A DNA stretch of 64,000 nt from Strobilurus pachycystidiatus (Eukaryota; Basidiomycota; Agaricomycetes; Agaricales; Physalacriaceae), in NCBI GenBank assembly GCA_019915135.1, contig JAHLMK010000002.1, forward strand, positions 1-64,000, in the 5' to 3' direction. Made by a program: the position numbers and the translations under genes. Below, in pieces: positions 36,427-47,201 of this stretch (position 1 is the first letter of the stretch; each line of letters starts with the position of its first letter). The notes below the pieces were generated by a model. The model saw nothing but the letters and a program-made list of their open reading frames with translations. It was not told the DNA's origin and did no database searches.

Positions 36427-37307
36427 GTAACGGGGAGAGCGAACGGACAGAAAATATGGAGTGTCCCAGTTCAGCGGCGCTTGATACTGACTTGAGCTTG
36501 CTCAAGTATAAGCCTAATTTAAGCCCGATGAGCGTGGGCCAACCACCGAAATCAAACGTGGCGCAACTCACAGATTTCTATCACTGAAAAGAACGCTGCT
36601 GTTCCAGTCTAGGGCGCAATAGCGCTAAGGCAGCGAAGAGCGGTGTATAGATATGTACTGGAGGCGTAGAGATGGTCGTCACGAAGCTAGGTGAAGAAAG
36701 TGGCAAGGAGCGAGATGTATCAGGTTTCTGAGAGATACCGTGATGCCTGATGTTGAGGCTGTGTCCATGAATGGGGGCAGCCCGTCCAGGGAACTCTATT
36801 AAAAACGTAAATTGATACAGGAAGATGTCCGCGGGTGACCGCTGATGTGGGCGAGTGTGCGGGCAGTCGAACTCGCCGCGAACTTGAACTTACGCGTCAT
36901 GCTCAATCCTGGATTGATATCGACGCCGAAGACGCAATATTCCGTTCGAGATTTGACGAGGCGCTCAGACTGGCTTCGGGTTTGGGCATCAGCGGCAGTT
37001 CTACGCCCTGAGGGTTGTCAGAAAGGATGATTTGCGACGCGAGAAGCAGGCTGCCAACACGTGATCCTCGATGGTGACTGAGGTGGGTTCAAACTTCAAG
37101 CTTCAAGTTCTGAGTTCGACCGCTGAGTTGTGCACCAGCTTTGGGCTCTTATGCTCTCTCACGCGATATCTCGATGTATCGGCTCGTCAACTCTTGTTCC
37201 TCTCTATCAGTAGCTGGTTGCTTCCATATTTGGTTGTCGAAAACTTACTACTAGGATCATACACTTAGATAAATTACGGTATAATGAAGGTCAACAGCGA
37301 TTGTGAC
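36427..37307. other. Intergenic within the GT17 tandem pair
   Basis: Holds the promoter of copy A and the 3' flank of copy B. No third copy or truncated unit was recognised. Confidence 0.5.
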
Positions 37308-38664
37308 TTAGTGCATTCTCCCTTCGTCGATAGCTTCGTCACCGGCAACATCTTTCACAATCCTTGTATCATCTCTTCGACAACCGCCGGGTAACAGGAA
37401 GCTGAACTTTTCGGCATTCTCAATGAGGTGTCGTGGAAGGCCGACGGCTGTCGTCAAGCTGAAAGAATCATCAGTTGAAAATCGCTAGATTGACTGAAGC
37501 TACACTGACGGTTCAAGGCGCATTTGATGTATCAGATCAGCGTACTGGACAGAAAGATAGACGTCAACACATGCGGGGCAAGGTTTCAATCAAGTACACA
37601 CGCTGTACGCCTCTGGCAACAAGCCAAACATGTCCCGTCCTGTACATATTGTCTCTTGAATCATGTTGGCATCCAATAGGCTAACACCACCGCCTGAATG
37701 CGAGAATTCGCTCATCCGGGTGATGTACTCCGAGATTGACCTGAAACAGTGACTGCAGTGCCAACCTGCATCAGCGAGCATGAAGTCACTTGTCTTGCGT
37801 TGCGAATAAAAGCCGTTCGTGGACCACAGCTGGATACTGGCGCGCCAGCTATTGTAACCAAGGAACCACTCGAAACTGCACGACGTTTGAAGGTTCACAA
37901 GAGGTCGAGCGCAAGAGGATCAACACGGACCTATAGAGATAATTCCGGAGTTGAAGATGTAAGGATATCCCAAAATCGCAAGATTTGAGCAGGTTCAACG
38001 TGGCGAGCGATGGTATCTCGTCAAGCTCCGACATGATGACTAGAGACTTTGTATTTGGGTGGAACTCTGTCATATGAGAGCGTAGAAAAGCGGTCATAGC
38101 GTTGCGCATCTTGGACTCAGCATCCAAAGGGCTCTGTCCATCCTGTAACGCGTAGCCTGGTACACTAATAGAAGCTAACTTCAGTCATGAAAGCGTGAAA
38201 AGGATCAAGACTCACAACCGGTACGAAATCTTCTTGTTGAATTGGGCGAATCGCTCACGATTGTTGGCGAAATGAGTCTCCTTGGGTAGTCCAGCAAGCG
38301 TGGCGTTCGTTTCAATGATATAGAACCGATCCACGATGGGACTGAGCTCGTTGAGCCGAAGCTCTAGCAAGTCCAATTCGCTGCCGACTACAAAAGCGTC
38401 CAGAAGCTTGTAGTCCTTGACATTGGGACGCGGTTTCCATCCATGTAACTTGCACGTATGCTCGTCGACAACCACTCCGTCCGCATGATAGTGTGGTATT
38501 ACATGCTTCGGGCCGTCCGCCTGATCCCACATCGGCCTCGTTCCATAGGATATGATGTTGCGTATCTGATAGTGATACTGTGAGACAAAGTAGAAGAGAG
38601 CGCCAAAGACGAAGGCAGAGACGACCAGCGTTCTGAAGCGTTGCCGTCGAAAGACAGACGACAT
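37308..38664 (-). CDS. GT17 family glycosyltransferase, copy B
   Basis: A tandem paralogue of copy A with the same exon pattern. It starts MSSVFRRQRFRTLVV at 38664 with a signal anchor (SAFVFGALFYFVS). Matching blocks include [67 protein letters not shown] and GLPRHLIENAEKFSFLLPGG; it ends at 37308 with a different short tail. The DxD-like site reads MSELDEIPS, not MSDIDEIPS, so the first acidic residue is Glu. The 3' splice donor before the last exon is shared with copy A (rc ..CC|GTCAGT). Probably Golgi-located; whether it is active is open. Confidence 0.88.
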
Positions 38665-38860
38665 ATTGGTGATAGAGGAAGAAGCGAGGAAGAATTTCGT
38701 GTACCCCACCACCTCCACCACCACGCGCCGTTTGATCCAGGTTTTGATCTCGGAATCTTTTAGACGTGCGTAGATAGTGCGTAGATACTGCCTCCGAATA
38801 TTGCTTGTGCAGCGCGAATACTCGTCATAAATGGTCATAAACCAGATAAATAAATGTACA

Positions 38861-40882
38861 TCATGAGTGATACGCGTCAGTGGACTGTCTTGAGACAGAA
38901 GACGACCGCCTCTGTCCTTTCCTATCTCCTCTAGGCGGTGCACCGACAGTAACTACACCCAACGTAAGACCTCCACCAATCCTGTGACTAGACTCTCCGC
39001 CGCGATACGGCGGAGGAGACTCCAAGGCGAACGAGGACTCGGAAGCATGGGTGGTACTGTGTGTAGCAGACTGCTCGTTGTATCCTGGCGATGTCGGTGC
39101 ATAGAACACAGCGGTGCTCGGAGTATTCGGCGCGATGAATGTTGCAGCGGTGCTCGGAGTGATCGGCGCGTTGAGCGTCGAGGTCTGCATCCCAAACATG
39201 TACGGCGTTGTGGGTGGAACTTGTACGGCGTAGGCAGACTCCTCCTCTTTTGTTGCCTTTTCGATGCTACGACGGCGCCAGAATCTAAAAAGTACGACAC
39301 CGCCAATAGCCAAAGAAAAAGCGAGGGCAGAGGCGGCGACGACCACGCCGGCGATGACTGCTGCTGAGAGAGATGTTCCCGCTGCTGAGGGATGGGACGA
39401 GCTCTGGCTGGGTCTTGACGCGAGACCGACTGATCCTTCTGAGGGGCCAGTCACTGCGAATATCCTACAGTACCCTTTGTTAGACTATGTAGACGAAAAA
39501 CGACGAAGACTCTCACAAGTAAACTGATGAAATGAACGTTGATCCCAGAGCGTACTCAGTCACCGAGGAATCTACCCATTCCTCGAGAGTACTGATGCAC
39601 TGATTTCCTGACGGTCGAATGAGAACAGACTCATCCAGACTGACCACAAAGCCATTGAACGAGAAGCTCAGAGTCATTTTCGCCTTACAAGGAACAGTCC
39701 ACACATTGGTAGCCGATGACTTAGGATTTGGGTAAGATATAGCGCCCTGGACGGTTGAGACTATTAGACATGTAAGTAGGCGCACAAATGTAAAGTTTAA
39801 CTTGGACACACATATAGCCCGAGCCTGCGCTGACGGGAAGCGAAGAGGAGCCAGAAAAGGATCAACAATTGCCCGAACTGCGGTTTGTTTGAGTTGTCCT
39901 TGACCATCGCTCTGAAAGGTCCAAGAGTCGAGATTGATGTAGAAATCTGCATCGGTCGCACTTGAATTGAAAGGCGTCATCGAAGTCCATGTAACATCGC
40001 CAGTGTAAGCCGAGGGTTCTGGCGCCAGCATGTGTAGCTCTCCCCCGTCTTCGGGATCGGAAGACTGGGACACAGTATTGGGACCATTGAGCGCGAGTCC
40101 GAAGGTGAAGTTAGTCTGTTCCGGATGCTGTGAAAGCCAATTGCCCATCAGCGTTTCATTGAAGTTGCCATCGCCTGGAAAGGGGAGCGCGGTGAGCGCC
40201 CGTGCTGTACTGGGGGTTGAGCGTGTCACTTACGGCCGTTGGTTCCGAGGCCAACTACGCCTGAATGGCCGTATGATGGGACGATGGTCTGCGATTGGTC
40301 TGCGACGATGACTGCGCGGCGGCAAATCATGTTAGATGGCAAGCGAGCATTTGAATTCTCTACGCACTGGGTTGATTGGCGTAGGCCCAGGGAGAGCCGT
40401 CGGCTTTGGTGAGACTGCAATCTTCCTTCACCAGATTGCCACTTGTCGGACTGGACCATAGAGAAACTCGTTGTTCCTCGGAGAGCTCTTGCACCGAAGT
40501 GGAAGATGACGGATCATAACTAAAGAACCGTTACATTTACTGATGATAATCAGAGAGACCACTTGCGATTGTACACCACAATCTGTGCAAGTCTTACCCG
40601 CCACCATAGAATAACCCGTAGCCGTTGATAGCGAGAAGGAGAGGTTCTGAGCATCGGAGCCCTTTGACTAGTTTTATTTCAATCTCACTGGATGACATGA
40701 CGCCGACGAGAACTCACCATCGACACAGTTAGAAAGTATTGCTGCAAATCATTGACTCGCAGAGGAATGCGGGAAGGTTGGAGGGCCGGATCTCGTTGAA
40801 CAAGACGTGACCTGGCAATTCCTCGACCCAGCACAGAGTCATAAGTAGCAAAAAGAATTAGAAGAGGAAGACAGGAAAACAT
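38861..40882 (-). CDS. Membrane-anchored A1-fold protein, catalytically degenerate
   Basis: Begins with a signal peptide (MFSCLPLLILFATYDSVLG) at 40882 and has an A1 peptidase (pepsin-like) luminal domain. Recognisable landmarks are NLSFSLSTATGYSMVAG, CTDCG, YDPSSSTSV, GVVGLGTNGR, HPEQTNFTFGLALNG and AIVDPFLAPLRFP. Near the C-terminus a transmembrane helix (AAVIAGVVVAASALAFSLAI) is followed by RFWRRRSIEKATKEEE, a stop-transfer and disordered cytosolic tail. Both catalytic DTG/DSG motifs are altered: the first is STATG in place of DTGSS, the second DPF in place of DTG. So this is probably not an active protease. Similar proteins occur in basidiomycetes, of unknown function. Confidence 0.8.
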
Positions 40883-41636
40883 CAGAAAAAGTAGAATAGA
40901 AGAAGTGGCAAAAATGGAGCAGAGGAAGAAGAAGGAGAAGTGAAACTCAACCGAGGGTTATCGCCTTTTTATATGCGAGTCGTAAGGGCAGTGTCAGCTT
41001 AAGGGTCGGTGAGAGCTCAGAGCACAGGCAATGGTACCGTAGTTGAAAGAGAACCGTAAAGGTGCAGTTTAGGAAGAGGCTCCATGATCATGTAGCAAAC
41101 TGCAAAGAATCTTAGCGAGAGCAAATATCGGCGCGTTGTGCAAGATTCAGAGCTCTGTATATCGTCGAAAATCATTGTGGAAAGCAGAGTTCTCAGCGTA
41201 AGCCCGACATAACCGACGGGCGCAGGTTACAGCCAGTACATGCAGTCTGAGTAAGAGAGTCTATTTGCGACCTAGACAGTGCTATCTCAGTACTTCTTTT
41301 GGACATTGGTAACAGTGGCATCACCCGATTATCACGACAACACGCACCCGAACCGAGTGCCAAGCAGAGACAGTGACAGCTGTGCACTATATCCACATCC
41401 TATTCTATGTGAGCTGAAAATGAGGTAGGCTTGGTGCTAACGCGTTCACTGTCAGTGTCAGACTCGAGGGTCGAGGGCATGTTTGGTCTCGCTCACATGA
41501 CCCGGACGTTGCGCGTAAGGCACGTGTCTGTTTACTTTGTAACTTTGTTTAGCCACTGTCATTGCCTTCGCCCCAGCGTTTCTGACGCCATCGCTGCGCC
41601 CACTATCTCCTGCCATCTCGCCTGCGTCCAGGAACG
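40883..41636. promoter_or_regulatory. Divergent promoter region, A1-like / BUD4-like
   Basis: 754 bp between divergent start codons. No individual element could be assigned, and no gene is supported within it. Confidence 0.45.
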
Positions 41637-44600
41637 ATGAGCGGCCACAAGTCGTCTCCCCTGCGGGACCGACTACTGTCGAATTCACCGGATCCCATCA
41701 AGTCGTCTATCCTTCGAGAATCCGGGATGGGCTGGAATTCTCCGCCGTCCTCCGACTCCAATGGCAGTGGAAACTCGGTCACCTCTCCTCTGCGCCTCCA
41801 AAAGCGCGACACCCCCGCCCGCCCGCCGCTGCCGGATGTGCACCGTCGGTCGTCGTCCAGCTACCGCCATCTCCGCAACAACAACCTCGTCTCCAAGTCC
41901 CCGTTCAAGTCCCAGATACCGATGCCGGCTCCTACTCCGCCCCGCAGCTCGCCGTTCCCGCCCTCCAACTCGCCGCGCAAAGTGTCAGGGGAGAAGCGGA
42001 CCCGGCCGTTGTCCATGCACGAGCAGGCGGAAAACGAGAACGAGCGGCCGTTCGCGCTCAAACGGGAACGGCGGCAGTCCAAGGCGTACCAGGGCCTCAT
42101 ACAGAAAGAGCCGGTCACCAAGAGCCCGTTTCGCAGGGATCGCAACCCATCGTCTGATCCTGGTTCGAATTCAGACCCGCTCCCGCCTCCCTCTGACCCC
42201 GAACCACCGCTGCCGCCGCTTCCCGCATCAGAACCCGACACTCCAGCAGTCATTCACACTCGCTCGCTACCGTCTCCTTCGAAAATTCCCACTCCCAACT
42301 CGCGGAGCGCAACCCCAACACGTCCTGCACTCGTCTCCCGCCGTCTCCATGGGCCGCGTATGAACGGCAAACGGGAGCGGAGAAAAACCGTGACTTGGGA
42401 TGAGCGTTGCGATGTCGTCGAGATCAGCTGCGGAGAGGAAGGCAGCGACGACGCCTTGGACATGGAGAGTTCTGACGACGAGCTATCGCGTGGTCCCGAC
42501 GACCACGCCGACCCTTTCTTCCAGGGAGGACTGGACAATGGCGACCAGTCATCTGCTGACAACTCCTACGAAGACATGGATGAAGGCAAACCGCTCGCAC
42601 TGGATGCTGACACGAGCATCAGTGGGCTGGTGGATGAGATGTTTGGCCCGTATGAGAGCACTCCCCCGCGTCACGGCGCGGATATCCCCACAGACCTTGA
42701 CACTGAGGACGGCATTCCCTTTGGCCGTTCCCATCACGCCGAAAGGGCGGCCCATCATCACCAGCACGACGCGAAAACTCCTCCACCGATTCCATTCAAC
42801 CCGACCGCTACGTCTTCGCCCATGCGTGGCTTGGATTCTCCCCACGATATAAGTGGACTGCGTTCAAACTCCGCCTTCTTGAATGATTATGAGGACGACG
42901 ACTTCAAAATGCTGCCAGAGTCACCTTCTCCCGTCAAGCCGCGTAGAGACACAATGCATGCGGGAAGTCCTATACCTCCTTTGCGTCTCTCAATGGGCGA
43001 GTTCCCCCACGCTAATCTGTCGCGATTTTCTTACTCATGTGCATGTTTCTAGGCTCTCCCCATATCAGTGTAGTGGACGACGACGAATACGTTATTCCTG
43101 CTCCGCATGAGGAGCCTCCTTCACAGCCAGCCGACGACGCCATGCAGGATGATGCATTAAACGCTGACAGCTCTTTCGCACGCACTGAACTTGACATTAG
43201 TGCGCTAGAAGAAGAATTGAATATCCACCCAGTATGCCTTCTTTTCTGTTACTTAGTCCTGGCTCTTATTTTTTTCTGTAGCCGTCAGAGGATAAACCAC
43301 CGCGGGGTTCTCCGGCGCCACTCAGACGTTCCCCATTCCCTCCCATCTCATCGGCCTCCGCGTCGCCCTCGGGACGTGCATCTTCTCCTTCCTTGGCAAC
43401 CTCGTTGAGTTCCGACTCTATCACGACTCCCGACCGCATAAAGCCGCGGATAAGCCGTGAGGATATTCAAAGACGCCTTGCTCGGCAGCACGGCTCTGGT
43501 AGTCCTAGCCCCGCCCCCAGTCCGCGCTCTTCTTCGGCTCTGGGCCGTCGTTCACCCGACCACAACATCGACCAAGTCGACCACATAACGCAAGACGGAG
43601 ACGAGAAGGAGAAGGACAGGGATACGACCTCCATCATGACGGTGATGACTGATGTCAGCACCTTGAGCGCCGAAACTGCCACTATCCAGAGAGCAGAGAA
43701 GCTCATTGTCGATGTTGCCGTCGGAGTCGTCGAGTCCCGTGAAGATTCAACCGCAGGATCCGAATTTGGTCTTCTACGGCAGAACGAAGATTCCAGTCTC
43801 AAGTTCGACTTCGGCAGCAAGTTTGGACATGATCTAGGATTTGGCCACACCCAAACCGCCGACAGTCTGCAAAGTGACCCAGCGTTGTCCGCTGCTCCAA
43901 TTCCCCGCCAACGCCCGGAAAGCAGCCATGCTGGCGGGCGACGAGAAGTCCCTTCTGTAGATGTGGACATGGACATGCGCAGTGCACTGGATCGACTCAT
44001 GGACGATGTATCTGGTCACAGACTGGATCCAAACGACACCGCAATGTCCACGGAGGATGGAGATGAATCATTAGAACGTCTTTCCGACGAGGACTCTATA
44101 CACGAACCCGTCATTCCTCGTATCATGGAGCGTGCGGCCACCGATTCAGCTATCATCATCAATGCAGCTCCGAGCGGTTTGGTCAGTCGCACTGCCAGTG
44201 GTGCCTCAAGCGCTACCATCCCACCGCCAGTTCCGCCGAAGGACAATATCCGCAACCGTGAGGCGTTGATCTTGGAGAAGAGACGCAAAATGAGGAGACA
44301 GGAAGAAGAAGAGGAAGCTGAATTTTATGGCCAGGCGGCCACTCCGAAAGATGAACATTTAGCAGTCTCTTCTGGACGCCCCAGTCGTCGGAGAAGCATG
44401 AGCACGGGTGATGTTGATGACCTCAAAGGCGGCGCTCAGCGCAAGACGGCCGCTGGTCTATTGGACATTGGATCACTATCACCGCAAGACGACGACCCTC
44501 TCGGCGATAGCATTGAGAAAGAACTTCGAAGGAAACTCGAACAACCTCAGAAGAGCGTAAGTGAAGCCCACGATAATCTCTTCATTTTCTAAGCTTCCCT

Positions 44601-46232
44601 TGCTAGAAATACCATGTACGGCAGCATGAAGAGACTATATATGCATCTTCAGACAACCGCAAAGCTCATGCCGGAGATCTCAACACTGGGAAGGCCTGGA
44701 AAACGGTTCGACGACCGTCAGACATGGTTAGCCCTTGAAAGCCTCCGTTCCAGTCCCTTGCTAACGTTTTCACTTCCAGAACGAATATTCCAAACAGATC
44801 AAGGAGTACCGGGCGCAGGAAAAGCCAGGGAAAGCATACGGTAAAGTCTTTGTGAAAGGTATCTGTCTCTTTCTTCTGTATAGGTGCACTGGCTGACCAA
44901 TTTGGCAGTCTTGGGCATGAGAGGAATCTCGACGCCAATTCCTCAAGAACCCACCGCCGTTTCCTGTACGCTCAACAACGGCATACATTTTGTCACTACT
45001 CCGGAATGCAAATTCGGACGCGATTCTACAATCAATCAAGAATTCGAGTTGTGCGTTGTTCGTGTTTTCAATTTTTAGCCGTTTACTGATCAACGACACA
45101 GGATCGAGCATAGCAAGCTGGAATTCACGTTGACACTCAAGATTCGCCGTGATCCTCATATCATCTCTCAATTCAAGGCCCTTGCGCCACCTCAGGCGCG
45201 GCCGGTACCGCCGCCTATCGTGCAACAAGCGTCTACAAAGAGTCAATCGTCTTCCAAGAGTGGCGGTATGCGGAGTTTCTGGTCTTCGTCGCCCAGCAAA
45301 AAGTCAAAGGAAAAGCTGAAGCCTCAGACACCTCCCCCTACGCAGTCGCCCCAGCCTGCCCACCGAGTACCGGAGAATCTCGCTCGCTACCTCAAGTCAG
45401 ATGGTACACTTGCACGCGCTTTCATCTCGTTCAAAGATGTGGCACAGCGTTGCGATACACGGATATTCGAAACGGCTTTTCCTCTTATAGGACAGCGATT
45501 GGAGAATGGCAACAAGGTTACAACCGCCCAGGTCGGCGAAATTGTGCTGCAGATATTCAGACTCCCGCCGCTACCGGGCATCTCGTCCGATCAGCTACCA
45601 CAAAGTCTGGAAGAGTGCCACCGCGGTCTGCGTCATATCAACTGGCATAAAGTGACCTATTTCGAAGGGACTCTTACGCAAAGCGGTGGCGATTGTATGG
45701 TGAGTGGAGTTCGTGGCTCTGTTGAACGCACAGCTCATGAATTCTCCAGTCTTGGCGCCGCAGACAGCTGAGGGTCATTGGGTCAAATCTGGTGGCGTTC
45801 AACGATGTGACCAAGAGGGCGACGGCCACGATCAGCTTGAAGAAGGCCATCTCCGTCGAGGATGACCAGGCGCCGCGCACTAACACGATGAGCCCTGCCT
45901 CTGCGTCCACAAGCCGTTACACCGAGGACTATGACGGGACGTACGGCGTGGAACGATCTTTCAGGCTGATCTTCCCTGATGACGAGATCGCTTTCTTCGC
46001 TGATTCGGACGAAGAAAAGGAGCGGTGGTAAGTGTTTCTCTCCTACGTGGCAAGAAATGTCCAACTGAGCGCGATCTCTAGGCTGGAGGTGTTGCGGGCG
46101 TTAGTCGGTCACATTCCACCGCATCCTTTGTGGGCGGAGCTGCTGTGGCAGAGGCAGGAGGAGTTGGCTAAACAAATCAAGACTCAGAGCAAGGCCGGAC
46201 AGTCAAGTGTACCTATGAAGGGATCCATGTAA
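41637..46232 (+). CDS. bud4: BUD4/Mid2-like anillin-homology and PH-domain protein
   Basis: Long plus-strand gene. The first exon (41637 to about 42980) and the next large exon (43282-44559) encode a disordered Ser/Pro-rich region. Then comes an anillin-homology domain: CTLNNGIHFVTTPECKFGRD, NQEFELIEHSKLEFTLTLKI, with matching segments to about 45660. A pleckstrin-homology domain closes the protein: TYFEGTLTQSGGDCMSWRRR, LRVIGSNLVAFNDVTKR, and SFRLIFPDDEIAFFADSDEE with the terminal Trp at the last junction (ERW|LEVLRALVG). Budding yeast Bud4 and fission yeast Mid2 use this architecture to organise septins at the division site. The donor near 42976-43020 is uncertain (weak GTCTCTC site). Several in-frame alternatives inside the first exon are shadows. 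Confidence 0.88.
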
Positions 46233-46997
46233 ATTATGTCTGTTTTCTTGCTTGTTCACTTATCTCGTGCGCATCCTGTATCATACGTGGCTACCTCTGT
46301 TAACTCATGATCCTCCTTACCTTAGGCCCGTGTATTTATGCTTAACACCCAATGTTTCACACATGCAATCTCCTTAGCAGTTCTTCAATAAGTGAACCCG
46401 GCGTGCATCGATTGAAGCTTGAAAGCGTGACTAAGGAAAAGAGCTCTTCATGGGCTCAAGTCGTGAAGAGAAATCCCGCTTCACCACTCAATTCATCACT
46501 CGTATCGCTTCAAGGTGACATCAAGAACACAAAGAGCTGACTCTCGATAGTCGATTCCGTTTCAATCTCGATTCTGAGCTCTCTACAGTCAAGAGACAAG
46601 ATTCGAATCATAGATAGACTACGTCGCTATTACTCAGTAGCATCTAACTACTTCAATCTTTAAAATCTTGAGACTTACACTACTAGTAGCACTGACACCT
46701 GAGCGCTGGGCATTGAGCACTTGTGGCGCAATATGGAATTATTATGATTTGATCGCAAAAATCGACATCAATGCAACTACAACGCAGGCGTAGGTCGTAC
46801 ATACGACGCGACCGAAGACCGTGCTATCCTATCTCCTAGTGAGTGGCGCATCAAAATACTCGATCATTCTCGTCCCAATTGGGAAGGTCAGCCCAAAATG
46901 ATCGTGTCGACTTGGATTTCCTCTCATTTGTTCTTCGTCGTCGAGATTAGAGTTAGTTATTGGGCCACGGTGCTGTGGACAAAGATTGAGCAAAAAC
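46233..46997. other. Intergenic upstream of tRNA terminator
   Basis: 3' flank of the BUD4-like gene and the region downstream of the tRNA. No gene is supported. Confidence 0.5.
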
Positions 46998-47080
46998 CGA
47001 CACCTCAGAGATTCGAACTCTGGCGCAAACAAGTGCAATGGCTTAGCAGGCCATCCCGTTAACCACTCCGGCAAAGTGCC
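46998..47080 (-). tRNA. tRNA-Ser (anticodon GCT)
   Basis: 83 nt with the class II shape of serine tRNAs. The acceptor stem GGCACTT pairs with AGGTGTC (two G-U pairs) and the discriminator is G. A short D stem (CCG/CGG) follows. The anticodon stem ATGGC/GCCAT has loop CTGCTAA, giving anticodon GCT for AGC/AGU. There is a long variable arm, and the T arm is CAGAG-TTCGAAT-CTCTG. A-box and B-box promoter sequences are recognisable. A TTTTT run directly 3' (46992-46996) is the RNA polymerase III terminator. No intron. Confidence 0.95.
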
Positions 47081-47201
47081 ATACGAAATAGCGCAATTTT
47101 ATCTTCAAAAGTCAGAACAATACACATGCACCGATCACGATCATTACTCTCGATCTACCACTTACCCGAGTCCTAGTCCACTCTCTTATGAGACGACCAT
47201 C

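Noticed and set aside
41761..42363. 200-codon frame inside the BUD4-like first exon
   Set aside because: It is the +1 shadow of a low-complexity Pro/Arg region; the true frame continues into the anillin-homology and PH domains.
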